This document shows, piece after piece, positions 15,200 through 23,965 of a DNA stretch of 64,000 bases (positions are counted from its first letter, which is position 1; each line of letters opens with the position of its first letter). Both the position numbers and the translations under genes were made by a program. The notes under the pieces were generated by a model. That model was given only the letters and a program-made list of their open reading frames with translations. It was not told the origin of the DNA and made no database searches. Source of the DNA: Halomarina oriensis. GTDB taxonomy: Archaea; Halobacteriota; Halobacteria; Halobacteriales; Haloarculaceae. The stretch covers positions 123,192 through 187,191 of the forward strand of contig NZ_WSZK01000030.1 in assembly GCF_009791395.1 (NCBI RefSeq). Reading direction: 5' to 3'.

Positions 15200-16750
15200 A
15201 TGGCACAACAGACCCAGCGAGCCGACCGCTACGAACCGCACGGCGACTGGAACGTGCTGTATCTCGACGGTGTACGGGACGCGGGTAACCGCGACACCAT
15301 CACCGTCGAGAACCCCGCGACCGAGACGCCCTTCACCGAGGTCCCCGCCGGGACGACCGACGACGTCGACGAGGCGTTCGAGGTAGCCCAGGAGGCACAG
15401 ACGGAGTGGGCCGAGACGACGCCCGCCAAGCGCCAGCGAGTGGTTCAGAACGCGATTCAGACGGTCCAAGAACACCGCGAGCAGATACTCGACCTGCTCG
15501 CCACCGAGTCCGGGAGCACCCGCATCAAAGCCGAGTCGGAACTCCAGACGGCCGTCGGGATGATGCAGGAGGCTGCCTCGTTCCCGACGCGGATGGGCGG
15601 CGACAACAAAGAGGGGATGGTCCCGAACAAGGAACACGTCGTCAAGCGCGAACCGGTCGGCGTGGTGTCGGTCATCTCGCCGTGGAACTTCCCGTTCCAC
15701 CTCTCGATGCGTGCCGTCGCCCCCGCGCTGGCGACGGGCAACGGTGTCGTCCTCAAGCCCGCCTCGGACACGCCCATCACGGGTGGGTTGCTCCTCGCAC
15801 GCATCTTCGAGGACGCCGGTCTCCCCGAGGGCCTGCTGACCGTCGTCACCGGGCGTGGCTCGGACATCGGCGACCGGGTGGCGGGCCACGACGCCGCCAG
15901 CGTCGTCTCGTTCACCGGGTCCTCGCAGGTCGGGTCGGAGGTGGCCGCCACCGCCGCCGGGAACTTCGCGCTCCCGTCGATGGAACTCGGGGGCAACGGC
16001 CCTCACGTCGTGCTGGAGAGCGCGGACGTCGAACAGGCCGTCGACGCCGGCGCGTTCGGCAGTTTCCTCCACCAGGGCCAGATCTGTATCTCCATCAACC
16101 GTCACCTGGTCCACGAGGACCACTACGAGGAGTACGTCGAGCGACTCGCCGAGAAGGCCCGGAACCTGCCGCTCGGCGACCCGACCGACGAGTCGACGGT
16201 CGTCGGACCCATCATCAACGAGTCCCAGCGTGACCAGATGCTGGAGTACGTCGAGGAGACCATCGAAGCGGGGGCGACTCTCGAGACCGGCGGGTTCGCG
16301 GTCGGCCCCGACGACTTCGAGGGGACGTCGGTCCCGGTCGGCGAACTGGACGGCGACGTCGGCGACTCCTCGGGACTGTTCGTCCTCCCGACGGTGCTCT
16401 CCGAGGCGACCAACGAGATGAGCGCGGCGTGCAACGAGCACTTCGGCCCGGTCGCACCCGTGATTCCGTTCTCCGACGAGGCGGAGGCCGTCGAACTCGC
16501 CAACGACACGCGCTACGGTCTGGCCGGGTCGGTGTTCGGTGACCGTGAGGCCGCCGAGGGCGTCGCCGACCGTATCGACCACGGGATGCTGCATCTCAAC
16601 GACATGCCGGTCAACGACGAACCGCACGTCCCGTTCGGCGGGATGGGTGCCTCCGGTATCGGGCGGTTCAACGGCGAGTACGTCCTCGAAGAACTGACCG
16701 AGACGAAGTGGATATCCGTCCAGCACGAACCGCGCGACTACCCGTTCTGA
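15200..16750 (+). CDS. NAD(P)-dependent aldehyde dehydrogenase
   Basis: A 516-residue aldehyde dehydrogenase superfamily enzyme oxidising an aldehyde to the acid. It shows the SPWNFPFHLSMR and KPASDTP cofactor region, FTGSSQVGSEV (glycine motif), the general-base Glu in MELGGN, and the catalytic Cys in HQGQICISINR. The EHFGPVAPVIPF motif lies near the end. Length is normal. The N-terminal 30 residues (RADRYEPHGDW) resemble the benzaldehyde/vanillin dehydrogenase-like group, but substrate assignment would be a guess. It stands alone, with the helicase convergent 3 nt away. Confidence 0.93.
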   Translation: MAQQTQRADRYEPHGDWNVLYLDGVRDAGNRDTITVENPATETPFTEVPAGTTDDVDEAFEVAQEAQTEWAETTPAKRQRVVQNAIQTVQEHREQILDLLATESGSTRIKAESELQTAVGMMQEAASFPTRMGGDNKEGMVPNKEHVVKREPVGVVSVISPWNFPFHLSMRAVAPALATGNGVVLKPASDTPITGGLLLARIFEDAGLPEGLLTVVTGRGSDIGDRVAGHDAASVVSFTGSSQVGSEVAATAAGNFALPSMELGGNGPHVVLESADVEQAVDAGAFGSFLHQGQICISINRHLVHEDHYEEYVERLAEKARNLPLGDPTDESTVVGPIINESQRDQMLEYVEETIEAGATLETGGFAVGPDDFEGTSVPVGELDGDVGDSSGLFVLPTVLSEATNEMSAACNEHFGPVAPVIPFSDEAEAVELANDTRYGLAGSVFGDREAAEGVADRIDHGMLHLNDMPVNDEPHVPFGGMGASGIGRFNGEYVLEELTETKWISVQHEPRDYPF

Positions 16751-16753
16751 GGG

Positions 16754-18664
16754 TCAATCCTCGGCGTCGCGCGTCCCGGCGTCGTCCTCTCCGTCGTCGA
16801 GTTCGGACGCGTCCTCGGTGTCGTCGTCCTCCGCTTCTCGGTCGACGACCGGTTCGACCTGCGGCGCGTCGCGTTCGGTGACGCGGATGCCTTTCCCCGC
16901 GAGGTGACGCAACTGCTGGCGAGCGAAGTCCTCCTCGCTGGTGCCTCTGGTGGCCAGCACGTACATCAGGGCGCTCCCGACCGGTCGCATCGTCCGGCCG
17001 GCGCGCTGTGCGCCCTGTCGGCGTGACCCGCCCAACCCGGAGGCGACGATGGCCACCTCGGCGTTCGGGAGGTCGATGCCCTCGTCGCCGACCCGCGAGA
17101 TGATGAGCGCGTCCCGGCGGTCGCTTCGGAACTCGTCGAACAGCACCTGCCGCCGACTGTGGCGCATCTCCCCGGAGACGAACGGGATGTCGAGTGCCGC
17201 CGAGAGCGCCTCGCCCTGGTCGAGGTAGTCCGCGAACACGAGGAGTTTCGACCCGGCGTGTGCTTCGAGCAGCGTCCGGACGGCCTCGACTTTCGCGGGG
17301 TTGGTCGCGGCCGCCTGCCGGCGTTCGTGGCCGTGCGTCGAGACGTACTCGTTGCGGGCGTAGTCGTCGGCCCACGGGACGTAGCGAATCTCGACTTCGG
17401 GTTCGGCGACGAACCCCGCGTCGAACAGCGCCGCCCAGTCCGTGCCGATGGGCGGCCCGATGAGCGTGAAGATGTCGGCCTCGCGGTCGTCCTCCCGGAT
17501 GGGGGTCGCGCTCAGTCCGAGCCGATGCTTTGCCTGCAGGTCGGCGCTGCGTCGGAAGACGTTCGAGGGGACGTGGTGGACCTCGTCGTAGACGATGAGC
17601 CCCCACTCGCGGTCGTCGAACAGCGAGCGGTGGCGGTCCATCCCCGCGGTCTGGTAGGTGGCGACGGTGACGGGCCGGATGTTCTTCTCACCGCCGTGGT
17701 ACTCGCCGACCTGGTCGGGCGTCAGGGAGGTGTTCATCAGGAGTTCGTCGTGCCACTGCCCGGCGAGGTCACGAGAGGGGACGAGAATCAGCGTCTCGCC
17801 GCCGACGGCCGCCATCGCGCCCATCGCGGCGACGGTCTTCCCGCTGCCCGGCGGGCCGACGAACACTCCGGAGTTCGCCGTCTCGAAGCGCTCGACCCAC
17901 GACCGCTGGTACTCCCGCAGGTCGAGGTTCACGTCGATGTCGAGCGGCGCGCCCGATTCGAGTTCCCGGTCGTCCTGTACGGGGTAGCCCGCGTCGTAGA
18001 GGATGCGCTTTATCTCGCCGACGCGTTCGGAGGCGACCCACACCTCGGAGTCGCTGATCGGAGCACGGACGTGCTCGCCTTGGTCGAGTCGCTGGAGGGC
18101 GACGTTCCCCATGAGGTCGTCGCTCGCGGCCCTCAGAACCGTGTACCCGTCTTCGTGTGTCACGAGCGTGAACTTGTGGGCGCGGGACCACTGGCGTTCG
18201 ACCCACTCGTCGAGGTGTGGCGAGCGCTCGGGCAACACGTCGCGCATCGTCCGCAACAGGTCGTCGAGGTGGTCGTAGGGCGCTTGCCAGACGTCCTCCT
18301 CGCGGATGCGGTAGATGTAGGCGTCGCCCGAGGAGTCGACGAGGTGGGCGAACTGCGCGAGTTGCGCACGGGTGAACTGTCGGGGGTGTTCGACGACGAC
18401 CTCCCGGCGTTCGGGAAAGAGGATACGGTGTTCCTTCGAGGCGACCGCGTCGAGGTCGGTCGGGTACCAGACGACCGGGTCGCTCGACACGTCGGCGCTG
18501 GCGATACGCCCGGCGTCGGCGAGTGCAGCGAGACGCTCGCTCGCGTCGGCCTGTGGGCACTCCAGAACCCGTGCGACCTGACTCGCGGTGACGACCGACC
18601 GTCCGAGGCGCTGGAGTACGGCCTGGAACTCGTCGAGCGACAGCGGTGAGGACTCGTCGGACAC
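16754..18664 (-). CDS. XPB/Rad25-like superfamily II helicase
   Basis: A 636-residue ATP-dependent DNA helicase. An N-terminal region of about 250 residues includes a winged-helix-like start (VTASQVARVLECPQADASER). It is followed by Walker A GPPGSGKT (270-277), DEVHH box (360-364), LSATPIREDD (motif III) and the C-terminal RISRVGDEGIDLP and QRAGRTMRP motifs. The layout matches haloarchaeal Rad25/XPB homologues, which act in DNA repair. The last 30 residues are almost wholly acidic. The start is GTG 18664 (VSDESSPLSLDEF). A TTG nine codons earlier is possible. Confidence 0.9.
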   Translation of the reverse strand: MSDESSPLSLDEFQAVLQRLGRSVVTASQVARVLECPQADASERLAALADAGRIASADVSSDPVVWYPTDLDAVASKEHRILFPERREVVVEHPRQFTRAQLAQFAHLVDSSGDAYIYRIREEDVWQAPYDHLDDLLRTMRDVLPERSPHLDEWVERQWSRAHKFTLVTHEDGYTVLRAASDDLMGNVALQRLDQGEHVRAPISDSEVWVASERVGEIKRILYDAGYPVQDDRELESGAPLDIDVNLDLREYQRSWVERFETANSGVFVGPPGSGKTVAAMGAMAAVGGETLILVPSRDLAGQWHDELLMNTSLTPDQVGEYHGGEKNIRPVTVATYQTAGMDRHRSLFDDREWGLIVYDEVHHVPSNVFRRSADLQAKHRLGLSATPIREDDREADIFTLIGPPIGTDWAALFDAGFVAEPEVEIRYVPWADDYARNEYVSTHGHERRQAAATNPAKVEAVRTLLEAHAGSKLLVFADYLDQGEALSAALDIPFVSGEMRHSRRQVLFDEFRSDRRDALIISRVGDEGIDLPNAEVAIVASGLGGSRRQGAQRAGRTMRPVGSALMYVLATRGTSEEDFARQQLRHLAGKGIRVTERDAPQVEPVVDREAEDDDTEDASELDDGEDDAGTRDAED

Positions 18665-18786
18665 TACCCACGATAGGGTCGGCCCCCCCAAACCGGTTGC
18701 GTCACGGCAGCACCTCGCCGCCGGTCACCACGAGAGGAGTTCACGTGGGGACAAGCTTCAAGACGACAGGCGAGGTATGACAGAAC

Positions 18787-18975
18787 ATGCCAGACACGAA
18801 ACGTGGTCGTGAGCGCAAGGGGCGTGGCAAGCACGAGCAGCTCCGAGAACACATGTACGACCGCGAACTCGAATCGCTGGACTCCGAGGAGGACCTCGAC
18901 TTCGAGGAGTTGCTCGGTGGCGACCCGGACGGCGACTCGCTGCTCGACGAAGAGGGGGCGGCGGCGGACGACTGA
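18787..18975 (+). CDS. Small charge-segregated protein
   Basis: 62 residues with a basic N-terminus (KRGRERKGRGKHEQLREH) and an acidic C-terminal half (DSEEDLDFEELLGGD). It looks soluble and probably partly disordered. It starts at an ATG 122 nt from the divergent helicase start. I do not recognise a domain. Composition and codon use look like a real haloarchaeal gene. Confidence 0.6.
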   Translation: MPDTKRGRERKGRGKHEQLREHMYDRELESLDSEEDLDFEELLGGDPDGDSLLDEEGAAADD

Positions 18976-18978
18976 GCC

Positions 18979-19401
18979 TCACTCGACGTCCAACAGCATC
19001 GGCTTTTGTGGCTTCCCACCCACCAGCGACAGCACCGCGAGCACGTAGCAGGCTCCGCCGGCGAAGAGGGCGAAGAACACGATAGAGGAGATGGTCCGCC
19101 ACGAGAGCGACGCGAACGCGTCGGTCGGAACCGGACCGAGGGCACCCAGCGGTATCGCGAACGTCACCGCCATCGCCGCGGCGAGCGTGTAGCCGGCCCC
19201 GAGCACCGTCGGAACCAGTGGGCCACGGCCGTGGGCGTGGAGACCGATGGCCGCCACGAGGACGAGCGTCACGACGAGCGCACCGACCGAGAGTAGTGAC
19301 TCCATAGCCACGGCACCGAGTGTCGCGAAGGTGGCGTGGAGACCGACCACTGAGAGACCGAGCGGTCGGATGAACGGCCGGACAGCCGTCATCGACGTCA
19401 T
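18979..19401 (-). CDS. Four-helix membrane protein, unknown
   Basis: About 140 residues with four hydrophobic segments (near 12-32, 35-55, 60-85 and 105-128) and a short charged C-terminus (KPQKPMLLDVE). No catalytic motif. The start is uncertain. ATG 19399-19401 (MTSMTAVRPF) is used here, and the frame is open 40 codons further. A minus-strand TTTAAG near 19483 could be the TATA box of a transcript starting close to 19455. The stop lies 3 nt from the end of the convergent small gene. Confidence 0.6.
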   Translation of the reverse strand: MTSMTAVRPFIRPLGLSVVGLHATFATLGAVAMESLLSVGALVVTLVLVAAIGLHAHGRGPLVPTVLGAGYTLAAAMAVTFAIPLGALGPVPTDAFASLSWRTISSIVFFALFAGGACYVLAVLSLVGGKPQKPMLLDVE

Positions 19402-19965
19402 CGAGGTCACCACCGTCACCGACGTATCCTCCGGGTCGCGGCCAGTCGTGCCATACGCACACACGACGGGTTCGGGGACGCTTAAACGTATCGACGAGCG
19501 ATACACTTTGTCCGCTGACACGACTGGTCAGTCCCGGTGAATTAGTCCCCGTCGGAGCGCGACGACACCTCCGCTGCCCACCGGAGACGGAGCGCTGCCG
19601 GGGAGACGTGCTCGCGGCCCCGGCGGCCGTCCGGCGACTCGACGAGGGCGAAGCAACCGCCTACTCGGTCGCCGCACCGAGTGTGCGGTCGCTGGCAGTT
19701 CGCGGAACGGAGCGACCCGATCGCCGACCCTCCGTGACCGGGTACGGTAGGCCGGCCACACGGCGACGGTGTCGAGCGGAGTGGCTCCCTCCGGTGGGCC
19801 TGCAAATCGCCCCGAGAGACCCACCACGTCTGTAGCGAATCTCCACGGTACGGCCCCGAGCGTGGGATTAATCGGCGACTACTCTGTTGCATATGCAGGC
19901 ATAACAAAGACCCATCGTGCCGTTGTCCTGAGATAACATGGTACCGAACAGCGCCGCCGTGCTGG
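19402..19965. other. Gap without a supportable gene
   Basis: No frame here has convincing protein character. It holds an ATTAAT near 19868, a 10-bp palindrome TGCATATGCA (19888-19897) and a CATAACAAAG (19900-19909). These are AT-rich, promoter-like elements leading up to the dyad at 19966-20000. Confidence 0.4.
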
Positions 19966-20000
19966 TCGTGCATCACCCCGCGGTCACGGGTGATGCACGA
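19966..20000 (+). promoter_or_regulatory. Strong 13-bp dyad before a small open frame
   Basis: TCGTGCATCACCC and GGGTGATGCACGA form a perfect 13-bp inverted repeat with a 9-nt spacer. It is either an RNA hairpin or a protein-binding palindrome. Its right arm ends on the A of the ATG that opens the 38-codon frame at 20000, so a folded RNA would mask that start. Confidence 0.5.
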
Positions 20001-20116
20001 TGAGTCCGGCGTCCACTCCCCGAATGCCCGACTACGGCGAGATGCAACGGACCCTCCGATCGCTCGCCCGCCAGCGTTCCGGCCTCCCGGACGTCGGCCC
20101 GATGTACGACGAGTAG
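20000..20116 (+). CDS. Possible 38-residue small protein
   Basis: An ATG-initiated frame of 38 codons whose product contains RTLRSLARQRSGLPDVGP and ends MYDE. It is arginine-rich, amphipathic in the middle and acidic at the end, which looks more like a small real protein than chance GC-rich frame. Support is weak: it has no known family and is short. The evidence for it is the strong dyad directly before its ATG and the promoter-like elements upstream. It could be a fragment. Confidence 0.3.
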   Translation: MSPASTPRMPDYGEMQRTLRSLARQRSGLPDVGPMYDE

Positions 20117-20177
20117 CGAACGACACCGCTCAGCCCTCCCCGAGGCCGCCCCCGGTCCCGGTTCCCGAGGTACGCGC

Positions 20178-21605
20178 TCACGCGCCACCGAGCAGTCGCG
20201 CCTCCCAGCGCGGCCCGGCCCGTCGAAGCGCGAGGACACCGACCGTGGCCAGCACCAGCGCCTCGACACCGATACCGACGGCGAGCGTCGGCGTCAACGG
20301 CAGGACGAGACCGGCGACTAACACCGGGACGAGGGCGACCACGACGGCCAGCGTGAACGCCGCGAACAGCACCGTGTCGAAGAGGAACTCGTTCGGTTCG
20401 ACGCCGGCGAGCAACACCGTCAGTCCGAACAGGTACACCGAGACGCCGACGAACAGCACGCCACCGACGAGCAGGCCCGTCGGCGACCCACCGGCGGAGA
20501 GCGCCGTCACGAGATAGCCGAGACCACCGACGGGAAGCAACAGCGCGAACGCCAGCGCCTTCGCCCGGAACACGTCCGGGACCGACAGCGGCAGCGTCCG
20601 GTACTCCTCCAGCGAGTCGAACTGCGTCAGCCAGTTGTACGTCGTGAACGCCGTCAGGGCGAGGATGGCACCGAGCGCGACGGACGGGGCCGGCGGGTCG
20701 CCGACGACCCGACTCACGAGTTCGAGCAGGGCCACGGCGACCCCCGCGACGATGGCCGTCGAGACGACGACCTTCCCGACGCCGCCGCCAGAGCGGTGCA
20801 GTTCGACGAGCGAACGGGCGGCCAGCGGGTCGTCGAACCGTACCGCGAGCGTCTCGAAGCGGTCGGTGCTCGTCCGTGCGCGGCGTTCGTGGTCGGGGTC
20901 GAACAGCCACCAGCCGAGGACGGCCGCGACGAGCACGCCGCCGAGGGCGACGACGCCCCGACCCAGAGCCGGGTCGGCGAAGACGCCGTACGGCGAGTAC
21001 GCGACCAGCGGGAACCCCTGCCAGAACGCGGCGGCGAGGCTCCCGACGCCGAGCGCCAGCGTCACTCGCCCCTGGACGCCTCGACGCGAGAGACCGATGG
21101 CGACGAGCGTCGTCGCCAGGCCGAGCGAGAACGTCGCCGACAGCGACCCGAACAGCAGCGGCGACCGCCAGAAGAGCGTCGACGACCCCACGAGCGTCCC
21201 GACGGCCGCCACCGCCACGGCGAGCGGGGCGAGGAAGAGCACCGAGTAGTAGAGCGCGTCTTTCACGAGGAACAGCGCGTAGATGCGTCGCTCGGAGACC
21301 GGCAGCGTCCGAGACGACGACAGCAGGAGCGTCACGTCCCCGAGCAGGCTGTCGAGCGCGTCCGAACTGACGAACGCCACCGCCCCGGTCTGGAGGCCGA
21401 AGACGAACACGAGGGCGTGCAGGCCGGCCAGTGCGTCGACGAGCGGCGTCCCGACCGTCTGGAGACCGTACAGCGCTCCCGTCGCCAGGACGGTGACGAA
21501 CAGCGGGAACGCCGCGAACCGTGCGCCGCCGAACAGGTCGCTGTGGAGTCGCCACTCCTCGCGGAACAGCGCCCGCAACAGGCCGACGGAGGGGTACTCG
21601 CTCAC
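20178..21605 (-). CDS. ABC-2 type exporter membrane subunit
   Basis: A 475-residue protein with about ten hydrophobic segments and a charged N-terminus (LLRALFREEWRLHSDLFGGARF), typical of ABC-2-like permeases. A cytoplasmic stretch at about residues 220-260 (DPDHERRARTSTDRFE) separates two halves. It begins at a GTG overlapping the stop of the ATPase gene by 4 nt, so the two are co-translated and surely form one transporter. The cargo is unknown. Confidence 0.85.
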   Translation of the reverse strand: MSEYPSVGLLRALFREEWRLHSDLFGGARFAAFPLFVTVLATGALYGLQTVGTPLVDALAGLHALVFVFGLQTGAVAFVSSDALDSLLGDVTLLLSSSRTLPVSERRIYALFLVKDALYYSVLFLAPLAVAVAAVGTLVGSSTLFWRSPLLFGSLSATFSLGLATTLVAIGLSRRGVQGRVTLALGVGSLAAAFWQGFPLVAYSPYGVFADPALGRGVVALGGVLVAAVLGWWLFDPDHERRARTSTDRFETLAVRFDDPLAARSLVELHRSGGGVGKVVVSTAIVAGVAVALLELVSRVVGDPPAPSVALGAILALTAFTTYNWLTQFDSLEEYRTLPLSVPDVFRAKALAFALLLPVGGLGYLVTALSAGGSPTGLLVGGVLFVGVSVYLFGLTVLLAGVEPNEFLFDTVLFAAFTLAVVVALVPVLVAGLVLPLTPTLAVGIGVEALVLATVGVLALRRAGPRWEARLLGGA

Positions 21606-22333
21606 GGCGCGTCCACCTCGTCGAGGAACACGTCGAGGAGCGCGTCGTCCCCGGCGGCCGAATCGCCGAGGCGCCGGTCCTCGACGAGGTGGCCGTCACG
21701 GAGGACGCCGACACGCGTGCAGATCTCCTCGGCCACGTCGATGTGATGCGTCGAGAGGAAGACCGTGTTCTCCTCGCGGGTGTAGGCGACGAGGAACTCC
21801 TTCAGCCGTTCCTGCATGATGGGGTCTAAGTTCGCCAGCGGTTCGTCGATGAACACGAGGTCCGGTTCGTGGAGGAACGACGCCGCTATCATCACCTTCT
21901 GGCGCTGCCCCCGTGAGAGGTCCGTACACAGCGTATCGAGTTGCTCACGGAAGGCGAACCGTCGGGTCCAGCCGTCGACTCGCGCCGCCAGCATCTCGGA
22001 GTCGATGTCTCGGACCCGACCGACGAACCCGAAGTACTCGCGTGGGGTCACGAAACTCGGCGGGTCCTCGCGTTCGGGCAGGATACCGAGGTGTCGACGC
22101 GTCTCGACGGGGTCCACGCTCGGGTCGCGTCCGAGCACCGACACCGACCCCTCGTCGGGGACGCGCTGGCCCGTCAGCAGTTTGATCGTCGTCGTCTTTC
22201 CCGCGCCGTTCGCACCGAGGAAGCCGAACAGTTCGCCGCGGCCGACCGACAGCGAGAGACCGTCGAGTGCGACCACATCCCCGTAGCGCTTGCCGACGCG
22301 CTCCAGCACGACGGCCGATTCGTTCTCGTCCAT
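21602..22333 (-). CDS. ABC transporter ATP-binding subunit
   Basis: A 243-residue ATPase. Walker A is GANGAGKTTT, the signature is LSRGQRQKV, Walker B is PDLVFIDEPLANLDP, and the switch His lies in STHHIDVA. The sequence belongs to the CcmA/DRA-type ATPases paired with ABC-2 permeases, consistent with the coupled downstream gene. I chose the ATG at 22331-22333 (MDENESAVVLERVG). The longer frame upstream has no family similarity. Confidence 0.93.
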   Translation of the reverse strand: MDENESAVVLERVGKRYGDVVALDGLSLSVGRGELFGFLGANGAGKTTTIKLLTGQRVPDEGSVSVLGRDPSVDPVETRRHLGILPEREDPPSFVTPREYFGFVGRVRDIDSEMLAARVDGWTRRFAFREQLDTLCTDLSRGQRQKVMIAASFLHEPDLVFIDEPLANLDPIMQERLKEFLVAYTREENTVFLSTHHIDVAEEICTRVGVLRDGHLVEDRRLGDSAAGDDALLDVFLDEVDAP

Positions 22334-22478
22334 GTGTCGGTCATCGACTGTGACGTGTTGAACCTTTGCAACGCAGTGGCCCACGCGGTGCGGGGCGCAC
22401 ACCCCCCACCGGCAGTGCTATCCCACCCGCGTCGCTGAGTACGTCAATGAACCGACTGTCTGCCCGAGGGCGGTCCTC

Positions 22479-23900
22479 GTGAGCGGGTCGAGTGACGCCC
22501 CGTCGGCAGAGACGGGCGACCCGAACGCCGACGTCGACCGTGGTCGGGCGCTGGCGACGCTCTTTCTCGTCGTCTTCGTCGACCTGCTGGGCTTCGGCAT
22601 CCTCATCCCCGTCATCCCGCTGTACGCGCTCTCGTTCGGTGCGAACGAGTTCGTCGGCAGTCTCCTCATCGCCGTCTACTCGCTGTTCCAGTTCGTCTTC
22701 GCCCCCGTGCTCGGCCGCCTCTCCGACGAGCGTGGCCGTCGCCCGGTCATCCTCGTCTCGCTGTTCGGGAGCACGCTCGCGTGGACGCTGTTCGGCCTCG
22801 CGGGCGAACTCGGGTCGCTCGTCGGCGCGGCCAACGGCCTCGTCGTCCTGTTTCTCGCCCGTGCCCTCGCGGGAGCGATGGGCGGCAACATCGCCACCGC
22901 ACAGGCCTACATCGCGGACATCACGCCACCCGAGGACCGTGCACGCGGCCTCGGCCTGCTCGGTGCGGCGTTCGGCCTGGGGTTCGTCTTCGGTCCCGCC
23001 ATCGGCGGCCTCGCGGCCAGCGGCCCCGCCCTCGACGTCGTGGGAGGCGTCGTCCCGTGGATACCCATCACCGAGTTCACGCTCCCGAGTCTCGTCGCCG
23101 CGGCGCTGACCGCCGGCAACCTCGCCGTCGCCGCCGTCGTCCTGCCCGAACCGAACCGGACGCGGTCGGCCGGGAGCGAGGAGTCGCGCGTCGCTGCGCT
23201 CGTGGGGGCGCTGCGGACGCCCGCCCTCGGGACGCTGGTCGTCTCCTTCTTCGTCGCCTCGTTCGCCTTCTCGGCGTTCGAGAGCCAGTTCATATTCCTG
23301 ACGAACGACCTGCTGACGTTCGGGACGGCGGAGAACGCCCTCCTGCTCACCTACTTCGGCGTCGTCGTCGCCGTCGTCCAGGGTGGACTCGTCGGACCGC
23401 TCACCGACCGCTTCGGCGAGTACCGACTCGCCGTCGTGGGCGCGGGCGTCCAGGTCCTGACGCTCGGCCTCGTCCCGTTCGCCGCCGCGTGGGGGCGACG
23501 CTTCGAACTCGTCGCCGTCGCCGGCCTCGAGCCGTGGCAGACCGGCGCGTCGCTCGCGCTGGCGCTCGTCGCCACGCCGCTGGCGTTCGGCAACGCGCTG
23601 ACGAACGTCTCGCTCAACGCGCTGGTCTCCCGGTCGGCGAGCGACGAGACGCAGGGTGGGGCCTTCGGCCTCACCCAGAGCGCGGGGAGTCTCGCTCGAA
23701 CGGTCGGCCCCGCGCTGGCGGGGGCGCTGTACGCCGGTATCGCGTTCTGGGTCCCGTTCGTCGTCGCCGGCCTGCTGTTCGTCCCCGTGCTGGTCCTGCT
23801 CCGTCGACTGGACGGCGACGTGCTCGGCGGTGGGGGCGGCGAGAGCGTACGCGACGGTACCACGGACGCGGGCGAGGGGCCGACCACCGGCGGTCGGTAA
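22479..23900 (+). CDS. MFS transporter (TetA-like)
   Basis: A 473-residue major facilitator with about twelve membrane segments. FVDLLGFGILIPVIPLY in helix 1 and APVLGRLSDERGRRPVIL (loop 2-3 motif A) are typical of the TetA/multidrug H+-antiporter group. PDxxPP-type loop ITPPEDRARGLGLLGAAFGLGF supports this. It begins at a GTG. The C-terminal tail is Gly-rich and acidic. Single gene, divergent from the ABC exporter. The drug or metabolite is unknown. Confidence 0.9.
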   Translation: MSGSSDAPSAETGDPNADVDRGRALATLFLVVFVDLLGFGILIPVIPLYALSFGANEFVGSLLIAVYSLFQFVFAPVLGRLSDERGRRPVILVSLFGSTLAWTLFGLAGELGSLVGAANGLVVLFLARALAGAMGGNIATAQAYIADITPPEDRARGLGLLGAAFGLGFVFGPAIGGLAASGPALDVVGGVVPWIPITEFTLPSLVAAALTAGNLAVAAVVLPEPNRTRSAGSEESRVAALVGALRTPALGTLVVSFFVASFAFSAFESQFIFLTNDLLTFGTAENALLLTYFGVVVAVVQGGLVGPLTDRFGEYRLAVVGAGVQVLTLGLVPFAAAWGRRFELVAVAGLEPWQTGASLALALVATPLAFGNALTNVSLNALVSRSASDETQGGAFGLTQSAGSLARTVGPALAGALYAGIAFWVPFVVAGLLFVPVLVLLRRLDGDVLGGGGGESVRDGTTDAGEGPTTGGR

Positions 23901-23965
23901 CGGACGGAAGGAGGACGAAAGAGGAATCGAAGAGCGGACGGAGTCGGTCGAGTCGGCTTCTCGGC

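Noticed and set aside
19542..20126. Minus-strand open frame of about 195 codons in the gap
   Set aside because: Arg/Ser/Gly-rich, no hydrophobic or domain pattern, and it runs through the dyad region. Not acidic like neighbours.
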